The position numbers and the translations under genes were made by a program. Shown here in pieces: positions 19,811 through 29,004 of a stretch of 42,908 nucleotides of DNA. The notes under the pieces are model-generated. The model was not told where the DNA came from and made no database searches. It saw nothing but the letters and a program-made list of their open reading frames with translations. Position 1 is the first letter of the stretch; the number at the start of each line of letters is the position of its first letter. Source of the stretch: Zygnema cylindricum (lineage: Eukaryota > Streptophyta > Zygnematophyceae > Zygnematales > Zygnemataceae); assembly GCA_037447655.1 (NCBI GenBank), contig JBBHKE010002111.1:271847-314754 (forward strand), given 5' to 3'.

Positions 19811-20607
19811 CATAGTTGTTCAAATCGTGCAATTTTTTCAATTTATATGATTGAAACGTATAATTCGTGACTTTTGAAAAAATCGTAAAAAAACGCGATG
19901 TACTTTCTGTCTGGTAAATTGAACAGGAAGTTTACGGGGAAAGTACAATAGTTGTCGTAAAATGTTTGTTCATTTACGGAAATGTACTAAATTCGAGGAA
20001 AATATACGTCGCAGTTATCAGTACTTTTTATCCAATGAACTGAACAGAAATATCACGGAACCTGTACGTCATTTCTTCGAAAATGTACGGACAGTTTGGA
20101 AAAGAGACGTTGAGACGTCACACTATTTTCGAGCATTAAGTTTGAAAAATGTACGGGCGTTTTCTTCAATTTTTTTGGAAAGAAGCCGCCATGGAATGTT
20201 GAAAATGAAACAGCAAGGAAGTCGCCTCCCTATAATCTACCATGGTTGCCAGTCACATCAGATTGACGGACTTTGACAAAATGTTTCCCCGGACAACATT
20301 CGAACATGAATTTGCAACAACTTCATATCTGCTATGTTCACTTATCCCGCTACCAGTTGATCAAGTAGGTCGGATTCATGTAAAGTGTGTGACATATATT
20401 GAAATAACAACAACTCTTTACCACTCATTTAACAAAAACCTTACAAACTGCGCTATATAAAATTTTTTGTTTGTTTGACATGTACGGAATTGTTCGGATG
20501 AAAAATCATTAATGATTTTTAACGATTTGTTCAAAACGTTCAATGCGTTCGTTACGTATAATTCGTCGCGATTGAATCGTTCGCACTAAACGTTATGAAC
20601 AACTATG
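19811..20607. mobile_element. non-autonomous hAT-like element (797 bp) nested in the outer hAT-like shell
   Basis: Termini CATAGTTGTTC and GAACAACTATG are an 11-bp perfect inverted repeat, flanked by exact 8-bp duplications GTTTTGCA (19803-19810 and 20608-20615). Excising it rejoins sequence that is continuous in the copy at 25082-25628 (the TATTGTATGTTTTGCATACA region). A 104-codon frame at 19962-20276 matches nothing I recognise. Part of the interior (19900-20070) recurs at about 22062-22235. Confidence 0.85.
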
Positions 20608-20961
20608 GTTTTGCATACAATAGGCATATTGTATGGGCCTACTTTCACCTATTTTTGAACTATGGTTTAGACACGTGAATCCGGGCACCAACGGTATTCA
20701 GTTTAGCAACTTGTGGCTAGCGATAGGTCAGGAAACTGAGACGAATCAAACTATCAAAGTGTTTCACCCGACGCAACTCGCGTGATAATGTGTCAGAATA
20801 CTACAAACAGTTTCAACGGTTATTTCCATGTAAATAGTTTGCGGTTCCAGATATCACGCAACCGAGAGTCGAAACCGTAGAGCACAAGTGCCGGTTTTAT
20901 TATGGTGGGAGCAATTTCCGCCTTTTTTTCTGGCTACAGTACAGGTAAGGTTCGTACAGTA

Positions 20962-21160
20962 CACCGCAAATCGTTATTAGCATTATGAACTCTATATCGG
21001 CACCCCAAAATTTTGACATTAATACCTTAAATAGAATAAACTACACTATTTAAGGACGTGGACCATAATCTGCCACGTCTCTTGACACTAAATTAGAATG
21101 AATGACGCTAATTTTTTCTTTACACTAATAATTTCTCAACGCTAATAACGATTCGCGGTG
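20962..21160. mobile_element. TA-flanked MITE (199 bp)
   Basis: Inverted termini CACCGCAAATCGTTATTAG and CTAATAACGATTCGCGGTG (18 of 19 match) are flanked by TA on both sides (20960-20961 and 21161-21162). The internal block GTGGACCATAATCTGCCACG recurs in the copy at 25995-26189. No coding capacity. Confidence 0.85.
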
Positions 21161-21162
21161 TA

Positions 21163-21298
21163 GTTATTAACACTCACTCAAAAAGTACCTTAAATAATGT
21201 AAATAATAATTTAGAATAATGTACTCTATTTATGGTGATAGAGTCAAAATTTGCGGTGACGCAATTAGAGTACATAACTCTAATTACTATTCACGGTG
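21163..21298. mobile_element. truncated MITE of the same family
   Basis: Only the right terminus (TAATTACTATTCACGGTG, followed by TA) is intact; the left end is eroded directly against the previous element. Confidence 0.5.
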
Positions 21299-21508
21299 TA
21301 GTGTCAGAACTGTCAATAGTGTACCGTTTGGATTTCGAAGATCCCCATTCACTTACTTTTATGTTTTCCATAGCGATTGTAAATCCGATAAGTTAAAGAT
21401 GATTTTAACATCATTTCTCTGTGCACACTGATCGGTCTGCCGATCGACGGTCGCGATTGGAAGGCAAGTACCTCACCCTACGATTGGCGGACTTGTGTGC
21501 ACGGAGAA

Positions 21509-21935
21509 AGGATGTTTAAGGCCTCTGCTCCATTAGAGGAAAAGTGGGCATGTTTACTGGAAACCGTATGATTTCGTACAAATTCGTACCATTTTTTTTT
21601 TTTTGTCAGATGAAACATGTTTACAAGATGATTCCAATGAAATAGGCGTAAGATTCGACCGTTGGATGTAAGCAATCGCGCACATCGTCCAGTGTGAGGA
21701 AACTCTCCTCGCGAGGAGAGTTTCTTCACACTGGACGATGTGCGCGATTGCTTCGCGAATCTAAAATAGTGAGACATCCAACGGTCGATTCTTACGCTTG
21801 TAATAAAGGAGCCATCCTGAAAACATGCTTCGTCATGTTTCGTCTGACGAAAGTTTAAAAAATGGTACGAATTTGTACGAAATTGTACAACTTCCAGTAA
21901 ACAACCCCACTTTTCCTCCAATGGAAGTTCACCCT
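21509..21935. mobile_element. foldback element 1 with a 41-bp-arm central palindrome
   Basis: The two halves are inverted repeats of each other along almost the full length. The centre is a near-perfect palindrome (arms 21671-21711 and 21712-21752, meeting at CCTCGCGAGG). The right terminus GGAAGTTCACCCT is shared with foldback element 2. Both arms carry GTAC sites at 10-bp steps (21575/21585 and 21865/21875/21885). The transposon superfamily is not clear; I see no convincing target duplication. A minus-strand open frame through it is a by-product of the repeat. Confidence 0.75.
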
Positions 21936-22388
21936 AAAAAGCCGGGACATTATTATATTGTTTTCCATTTTTTGTAGTGTTGTGTATCGGTAAGAAAGTT
22001 ATCGCGATAACACCAATACCGATAGTTATCGGTTATCGAACGGTCAGCGGTCCCGATATATTTGTACTTTCTGTCCGGAGTGCTTTCTGTCCGGTTAACT
22101 GAACGGTAACTTTACGAGAAATGTACAGTTTTTTACGGGAAATGTACGGAATTTGACGAAAAAATACGTTGCAAATTGTAGTACTTTTTGGGCGGTTAAC
22201 TGAACATAAATTTTACGGGAACGTACGGAATTGTACCGTTAAACTGGTTATCATGGAACGGTAAAAAGACGGCGGACACAAAGTACAACGGATGCAAAAT
22301 AACATTATGCGCGCCTCTGGAATCGAACGGACGACATTCAATGAGAAAATACGAGCGGACGGTCAGCGTGAGCGCCGGCATCTCGGAA

Positions 22389-22421
22389 CGGCTTTTTTGG
22401 CGGCTTTTGCCAAAAAAGCCG
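22389..22421. repeat. perfect 13-bp hairpin
   Basis: CGGCTTTTTTGGC, a 7-nt loop, then GCCAAAAAAGCCG. It lies just upstream of the LTR-like fragment. Confidence 0.8.
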
Positions 22422-22429
22422 ACGGATTG

Positions 22430-22712
22430 ACACGTGGCAGGTTTCCAGTGGATCCCAAAAAATAAAGGGACAAAGCCAAGGCGTCGGATGTGAATGTACA
22501 TCGTTTTAACTGGAGCCGTACTAAAGCCGTACACATCTTATGCCGGCTACTGTACTTTCGGCTTGTACAAATGATATGATTGGTAGGTACCTCAGGGGTT
22601 GTGAGAAGGGCGCGTCGGGGGAATAAGACGTACAGTTGAGTGTACATGCCGTACAGTTATCTGTATGGCTCGTACAGTTATCTGTATGGCTCGTACAGTT
22701 ATCGTTATCGGC
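22430..22712 (+). mobile_element. copia LTR fragment, fourth lineage, running into the assembly gap
   Basis: GTAC starts at 22518, 22529, 22552, 22565 and 22587, and the stretch TACCTCAGGGGTTGTGAGA matches the promoter part of the old copia LTR (4389-4460). It ends in three 21-bp tandem units of GTACAGTTATCTGTATGGCTC type, where the N gap begins. Confidence 0.5.
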
Positions 22713-22722
22713 NNNNNNNNNN
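22713..22722. other. assembly gap (10 N)
   Basis: Ten N characters of unknown true length, placed between a tandem repeat and a palindromic element, both of which are hard to assemble. Confidence 0.99.
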
Positions 22723-22764
22723 GCATTCTTAGCTGGCAACCTACAGAGTGATAAAATCTAAGCG

Positions 22765-23066
22765 CTTCGTTAGCGCGTGTAGCAGGTCACACTTCTTTGA
22801 GAGGAGCGCTCCTCTCAAAGGAGTGTGACCTGCTACACGCGCTAACGAATGTAGGCTCACACTGGACGATGTGCGCGATTGCTTCGCGAATCTAAAATAG
22901 TGAGACATCCAACGGTCGATTCTTACGCTTGTAATATAGGAGCCATCCTGAAAACATGCTTCGTCATGTTTCGTCTGACGAAAATTTAAAAAATGGTACG
23001 AATTTGTACGAAATTGTACAACTTCCAGTAAACAACCCCACTTTTCCTGCAATGGAAGTTCACCCT
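22765..23066. mobile_element. foldback element 2, right arm with a different palindromic core
   Basis: 22858-23066 is nearly identical to the right arm of foldback element 1, including its GTAC triplet (22996/23006/23016) and terminus. The core is a different hairpin: arms 22765-22807 and 22806-22849 with a single mismatch. The left arm is missing, apparently lost in or beyond the gap. Confidence 0.7.
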
Positions 23067-23165
23067 CAGACAGGGTTCCTTACATGTTTCCTCAGTGTGG
23101 TGAACCCTGTGAACCCTCGTTTCACCGTGCAAATGCGCCGTAAGTATCACCATTACAAAATACTA

Positions 23166-23382
23166 CACCGCCAATCGCTATTAGCGTGTACGTTTGATTA
23201 GCGTATACTATTATTTAGCGTGGTGTACGCTAATTGGGAATTTGGAAATTTTGGAAGAAATCGATTACTCTAATTAGAAATTAGGGTTTTCTTTAAATAG
23301 TGTGGATTATTCTATTTGAGAATAAAACTAAAAAAAAGCAGGACGGGATTAGCGTACACAACGCTAATAGCGATTGGCGGTG
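23166..23382. mobile_element. TA-flanked MITE (217 bp), perfect 22-bp inverted termini
   Basis: Starts CACCGCCAATCGCTATTAG and ends with its exact complement, between TA dinucleotides (23164-23165 and 23383-23384). Both halves match the ends of the 536-bp element at 24145-24680, so it looks like an internal-deletion derivative. Confidence 0.9.
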
Positions 23383-23384
23383 TA

Positions 23385-24142
23385 CCGGGTATCTGGTTAG
23401 GGTTTACACTTATCATACGATTGGAGTATGTATGTGTGGCGTTTCGTGCGCGCACGGCGCACGAAAGTAATGTTCGAAGTTTCGCAGAGTAAGACACACG
23501 AAAGTAATTGTATGAAGTTTCGTGGCGCAAGGCGCACGAAACTCTATGTTTCTTCTTTTATTCTCTCGAAGGTGAAAGCGCGTCTGTCATCTTTTCTGCG
23601 TGCTTTCTTTTCCCCGCGATCCTTCTTCCGGAAGGTGTTGCCTATGTATTTTCTATCGTGCACGGCACGTCTACTAGGCAGCTATTTAAGCTACATTTAA
23701 TAGCTGCAAATAATATCCTGGACTTAGCTTTGGATCCACTATTGTGAGTTGATAGGGTGAAAGAGGGAAGAGTGAGAGGAAAGGGAAAAGGCCTTGTAAA
23801 AAGGCTTCGGCCATTTTGTTATAAATATATATCTTTTGTGGCCAATTGTGTGCGTATTCTTTTGTGCTTCCGCTGCATACCACCTCTGTGGTGTATCTTA
23901 CAATTTTACTTGTAGCGATGAAAACAAGGACAACGTAAGAATGACAATAACGACCAAGAGTTCAACCTCTAGGAGAAAAGCTAAAAAAAAATGACTGTTT
24001 TCCTTTCCATAATTAAGACCCGGAGACTTACGAAAACTCCAGATTTTAGGGTTTGGAAGCAGCTGCTCAGGGAAATGTGCAAGGAGACTACAAACGACGG
24101 TAAAATAATTGGACTGCCGCGAGCGAAAAAAATGTTAGGTAC
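23385..24142. other. no recognisable gene; short direct repeats
   Basis: A GGCGCACGAAAGTAAT-type unit occurs about three times at 23430-23560. An AT-rich stretch with TTATAAATATATATC near 23820 could be a promoter or poly(A) region of an old retroelement. Nothing firmer is visible. Confidence 0.4.
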
Positions 24143-24144
24143 TA

Positions 24145-24680
24145 CACCGCCAATCGTTATTAGCGTTGTGTACACTAATTCCGTCCCGCTTTTTTTTTTT
24201 TATTCTCCATTAGCGCAGTTCATTCTATTTTTTTCTTTAATCTATTTAGGGTTATTTTCAGTACGTTGTCTCTTAAATAGAGTGTTGTACGGTCAGTGTC
24301 AAACAGTACATAAATGTACCTTTTTAAGTTAAAAAGTACAATAAATTAGTTATAGTAACCGCGGACGCATGAGAATGCGCGTTCTAAAATGGAAAAAAAA
24401 CCAGGTCGTAAAAATCCCGCTCGCACATATTCGTCCGACAGCCGCGTTTCGACCGTGTGAATGTACGATTTGTGTACGATTGTCAGATTTTGTACGGAGA
24501 CCTATATTAGTGTAACCATGTTTGCGACCGACATTACTTTTTTCAAAGATCCAAATTACCATAATCAAACAATTAGAATGCATGATTTTTTCCAAAATTT
24601 TCAAATTCTTAAATAGCGTACACCATTGTAATTATTTTTATTTGCTAAAAAAACTTACACGCTAATAACGATTGGCGGTG
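24145..24680. mobile_element. TA-flanked element A (536 bp)
   Basis: Termini CACCGCCAATCGTTATTAG and CTAATAACGATTGGCGGTG are perfect inverted repeats between TA dinucleotides. The interior has several GTAC sites (24287, 24306, 24316, 24336) and no convincing frame. A second copy lies inverted at 25823-27056. Confidence 0.88.
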
Positions 24681-24682
24681 TA

Positions 24683-25726
24683 CACCGTGAATCGCTATTA
24701 GCGTGACAAAAAGTATAGCGTAATGAAACAATTAGCGTACTTTACGGTAAATTGTGTTTTTTCGGGTACACCATGATACTAATTTATCATGTACTCTAAT
24801 TTGTAAACTACTTTGCAAAAATTTTCGGCACATAACATGTCCACACTAAAACATGTAGATATATGAAGTTGTTCAAATCGTACGCCGTCGCGTTTTTTTG
24901 ACATATGCGTATGGCGGAAAATATTTACGCAATTATATATTATTATATTTTCCGTACTTTTAATTTTAAAAAGGTACGAAATAGTACAAATCTGACAGTC
25001 CGTACACCACCCTATTTAAAAGGGCACTAAACTACAGCTATGAACCGTATTGAGCGGGGTACCTCAAAGAACGTTCAGAAACATAGTTCAAAAGTAGGTG
25101 AAAGTAGGCGCATACAATATGCCTATTGTATGCAAAACATACAATATTCCCTTAAGACCCATATTGTATTACTCGAAAAATGAAAAAAAATAGTTACAGG
25201 GTTGAGTTACACATCGATCGATAGAGAATTAAACGTCATGTCTAAATTTTGAAAAATAATCGGACAAAATAAATTATTTCTGTGAGTTTTGAGGTTAAAC
25301 TTTTTTTAACCGTCAGATTCAGACGATCGGACTGTCTCTGATCAAAGTAGCGATCTAAAAAGATCACATGAAAAGCCCATAACACAACTTACGAAAGGAC
25401 TATCTGTCATATTAGCGTCTGTAAATTTGAACGTCCGCGTGTTTTAGTTCGCTAAAAAAATTCGTCCGTCGGCGTGCGCTGAACTATGATCATACGTCAG
25501 ATCCGTACGTCCGTACAAGAGTGTCCACAGCACACACCCATATAGTATGCCTACTCTACGCGAGTTTAGTGCCAAGTTTTGTGCACCTACCAAAGGCCTA
25601 CCATAAAAATGCCTACTTTTGAACTATGTTCACAAACATTTAGCGTACTTTATTCTATTTGAGAATTTGCCTTAAAAAAAGAGGTACCCCAATTAGCGTC
25701 ATGTACGCTAATATCGATTCGCGGTG
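24683..25726. mobile_element. TA-flanked element B, split by a nested hAT-like insertion
   Basis: Left terminus CACCGTGAATCGCTATTAG starts directly after the TA that ends element A; right terminus CTAATATCGATTCGCGGTG is followed by TA. It contains the hAT-like element at 25082-25628, leaving about 490 bp of its own sequence. Confidence 0.7.
25082..25628. mobile_element. hAT-like element (547 bp), compact relative of the outer shell
   Basis: Termini CATAGTTCAAAAGTAGG and CCTACTTTTGAACTATG are perfect inverted repeats. Flanks TTCAGAAA (25074-25081) and TTCACAAA (25629-25636) match at 7 of 8. Read in reverse, its interior matches 19575-19800 and 20608-20664, and its two ends match 1796 and 20664. 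No transposase frame. Confidence 0.8.
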
Positions 25727-25994
25727 TACTGGACTGTTCCATTAATCCATTCCATTATGTAATCTGTATGCTTACGTCGACTAACTTTGGCCTCTCATTC
25801 TGAGAGGCAGTACTATACTCTACACGCCAATTGTTATTAGCGTGTAAGTTTTTTTAGCGTATAAATATAATTACAGTGGTGTACGCTATTTAATAATTTG
25901 AAAATTTTGGAAAAAAACATACATTCTAATTGTTTGATTATGGCAATTTGGATCTTTGAAATAAAAAATGTCGGTCGCAAACATGCTTACACTA

Positions 25995-26189
25995 CACCGC
26001 CAATCGCTATTAGAGTATCTAACGCCAATTCGGTGCCCTTTAAATAAAAAAAAAACCGGAAATACAATTACTAACGCTATTTAAGTAAGTGGACCATAAT
26101 CTGCCACGTTTTAGGTACTAAATTAGAATCAATAACGCTAATTTTTTTTGACGCTATTTAATCCTTGACTCTAATAGCGATTGGTGGTG
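25995..26189. mobile_element. nested TA-flanked MITE (195 bp)
   Basis: CACCGCCAATCGCTATTAG at the left; GCGATTGGTGGTG at the right; TA on both sides. The interior matches the MITE at 20962-21160. Confidence 0.85.
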
Positions 26190-26191
26190 TA

Positions 26192-26719
26192 CACCGTGAA
26201 TCGTTATTAGTGTCAACAACTCTAATTTGGGTTCTTAAAATTTTGATTTTTTTCCCCAAATAGGATACATGATTTTAATTTTTCCTTAACGTTAATTAAG
26301 GTACTGTACAAAATAGCGTAAGGACGAAAGAACAATAATATCTAATAGGTGTAGTGTACGGTCGATGTCGGACCGTACATAAATGTACCTTTCATGAAAA
26401 TTTTACAAAAAATGATTTAAATCAGGCCGCGCATAGGAACGTGCGCTCAAAAAACAGGATTGGTCTGACACGTAAAATAGTATGACATGTACGGATATTT
26501 ATATTTCCCGACGGTGTACGATTTCTAATACTTCGGATATATATAATAATGTGTATAATCGTACATAAATTTTTTCCATTTTTGCTGTTCCAGATTAGCA
26601 TTAACGCCGAAATTAGAATACACCTTTAAAAAAAAAAAATCAAATTCTTAATTAGCATCAATTACGGTAAATTTACCTCCACACTATTTAAACCTTGACA
26701 CTAATAACGATGCGCGGTG
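26192..26719. mobile_element. nested TA-flanked element (528 bp)
   Basis: Left CACCGTGAATCGTTATTAG, right CTAATAACGATGCGCGGTG, TA on both sides. It shares one TA with the MITE on its left. An internal GTACATAAATGTACC block is shared with element A. Confidence 0.8.
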
Positions 26720-27058
26720 TAGTATAGGTCTCCGTACAAAATCTGACATATCGTACACAAATCGTACATTCACACGGTCGAAACGCGGCTGTCAAACGAA
26801 TATGTGCGAGTGGGATTTTGAACGCACATTTTCATGCGTCCGCGGTTACTAGAGCTAATTTATTGTACTTTTTAACTTAAAAAGGTACATTTATGTACTG
26901 TCTGAACTGACCGTACACCAATCTATTTAAGAGACAACGTACTGAAAACAACCCCTAATAGAATAAAGAAATAAATAGAATGAACTACACTAATGGAGAA
27001 TAAAAAAAAAAGCGGGACGGAATTAGCGTACACAACGCTAGTAGCGATTGGCGGTGTA

Positions 27059-27266
27059 CACCGTGAATCGCTATTAGAGTTAATGACTCTAATTGCGGTA
27101 CCCCGTTTTTTTACCCAAATTCTCAAATAGAATAAATAAAAACCCTTTAAAAAACAAATTAGAGTAGATTATTTCCTTCAAAACCCCCAAATTCCTAAAT
27201 AGCGTTTATAACACTATTTGCTTCATAACGCTATTTTTTTCTTAACGCTAATAGCGATTCACGGTG
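27059..27266. mobile_element. TA-flanked MITE (208 bp), perfect termini
   Basis: CACCGTGAATCGCTATTAG and its exact complement at the right end, between TA dinucleotides. It abuts the inverted element A copy through a single shared TA. Confidence 0.88.
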
Positions 27267-27268
27267 TA

Positions 27269-29004
27269 CTTTACAACCTAAGTATGTATGGTACACAGAA
27301 GTACAAGTAGTGCTCCAATCCGTACCTAACATCTCTGTACAAACAGTGAACAATTAAACTTCGTGGATTCAAGGTACGAAACCCAAAAGGACAACGCGAC
27401 AGGATTCGATAATCTTTTCTTGTGTGGACGGTGGTAATGATTCTCATTCAAGACGTTAAGAATCAGCAGGCTTGACAACTATCCGGATCATGCCACGTGC
27501 TGTTCGTACTCAAGCCAGTCTGGTGGATCATGCCACGTTTAGGCTGAGTCTTTAACATTATCTACGATATTTTCTCTCGAAAGAAAAACGTACACGTGTA
27601 AGGTTCTATAGCCGTTCGATACAGGATGGTCCGAAAACTCTGTCCGCAACCCAACAGATTCGCAGGACTATTACCTTTTTACACCTGACAACGTATCAGA
27701 GAACGAACGTTTTGTTAAGACGGAAACACACCCTTATCCGTGTGAATTGATGTCGTCACTTAAAAGCTGGAAACTAGATATTGCGTTTTTTTAGAGTTTA
27801 CCAGTAAAACTACAATTAAGGGTGGCGTTCCATCAGGAAATTCTGTAAACGTACGGTCAACATTACAGAGTGCTACATTTTGATCAGTGTACTATCGCGC
27901 AGAGTCTGTAATCCACGTGTACAAAGAAAAGTGGTTCTACGTAAGATAAGATCGTATTTGAATATCGTCAAATATTTTTTTCACCGACCAGCTTCAACTC
28001 GATGTCGTCATTTGTGTACGTGTGGACCAGGGTATCGTACCAAAAAAAAATTGTACTCTTTGCAAATGCTTGTCAGACGCCAGCTCATTATTTTTAGGGT
28101 TTCTGCTTTTTACGCGTGACGAATGAGCGCTTCCACAAATAGTGTGAAGAATGGCCGGTAACAAAAATAATGCAACGAAAGCTCGTTACGAGATCACTTT
28201 CATGATTTCCGTTGAATTTTTTGAATGCATATATCATGTGCGAGATTTTTCGATTTCCGTTGGTTGCCGTCCTGACACGTACATTCATTATCCTACGTGT
28301 CGCGGCTCAATGAGGTACATCACCATTTACAGAAACTTTGGAAGCGAATGCTTCGTGAAAACATATCCAACGGTCATTCTTTCCTCCCAGACCTTTGGAG
28401 AATATTGGCAAAATTCTCTGTAATGTTCTTAGCGCATAAAACAAAATAACAGGTACGGTATGGTACGGAGAGGCCCTGATTTCTGTAAAGAACCTCACTT
28501 TTCGGCTGATAGAGCGCCACCCTAAATTAGTGTCCTTACATTGAGGAAATTTGCCCAAGTAAATCGTACAGTTCTTGGGCAAATGCACGTAAATTTGCCC
28601 AGCTATTTGTACGAATTGTAACGCTTTGCCATCAAAACGGGGCAAATCTTTGATAGTGTAGCTATTATCGTAATAAAGTAATAAACCTATCTGTCACCTA
28701 AAAAAAATGTATGACTGGCACAATTCTTATTATTCACAGTGTCGCACAAAACAAATGCAGTACATTTTTTTCTGTACCATTGCCGTAATTCCTGTCACTA
28801 CAGCCAGAAATTGCGGACGTGTCAATTATTCCGTAGATGCTTAAATACTCTGTACCTTTTGTGTACTGCAGTAATGTACTGTAATGTACTTGCTGCATTG
28901 CAGTTGGCAAGTCTCTGCCACATGGTCCGAGGGCCATACAAGGAGCCATACTACATTGTTTAGGATTTCAGAATCTTAGGTCATATTCTTTCTGGAAATA
29001 GGCC
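27269..29004. other. intergenic DNA upstream of the SUN gene; no gene seen
   Basis: Open frames up to 112 codons have no recognisable domain. Near 28540-28610 a GGGCAAAT motif is repeated on both strands. The promoter and 5' UTR of the SUN gene must lie at the right end, but I cannot place a TATA box with confidence. Confidence 0.4.

Larger units (their letters stand above)
1796..20664. mobile_element. old hAT-like DNA element, now a shell filled with nested insertions
   Basis: The left end reads CATAGTTCAAAAGTAGG followed by a GCGTTTTTATG stretch, and the right end reads CCTATTTTTGAACTATG. Each matches a different end of the compact copy at 25082-25628 (read in reverse), so the two ends belong to one element in one orientation. 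Sequence at 19575-19800 and 20608-20664 also matches the interior of that copy. The flanks carry identical 8-bp duplications. Removing the copia copies, the solo LTR and the inner hAT-like element leaves roughly 3 kb. No transposase frame is visible, so it is non-autonomous or decayed. The span is inferred from termini and target duplication; the interior is mostly younger DNA. Confidence 0.6.
25823..27056. mobile_element. inverted second copy of element A, interrupted by two nested MITEs
   Basis: 25823-25992 and 26722-27056 are the reverse complement of the right and left halves of element A. They are separated by the block 25995-26719. The empty site is visible in element A (TTACACTAATATAGG), which shows that insertion duplicated only TA. 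Confidence 0.85.

Noticed and set aside
21478-21921. 147-codon minus-strand frame in foldback element 1, with a close relative at 22741-23052
   Set aside because: Similarity between the two follows nucleotide identity of the repeat arm and runs through the palindromic core; no protein-family features.
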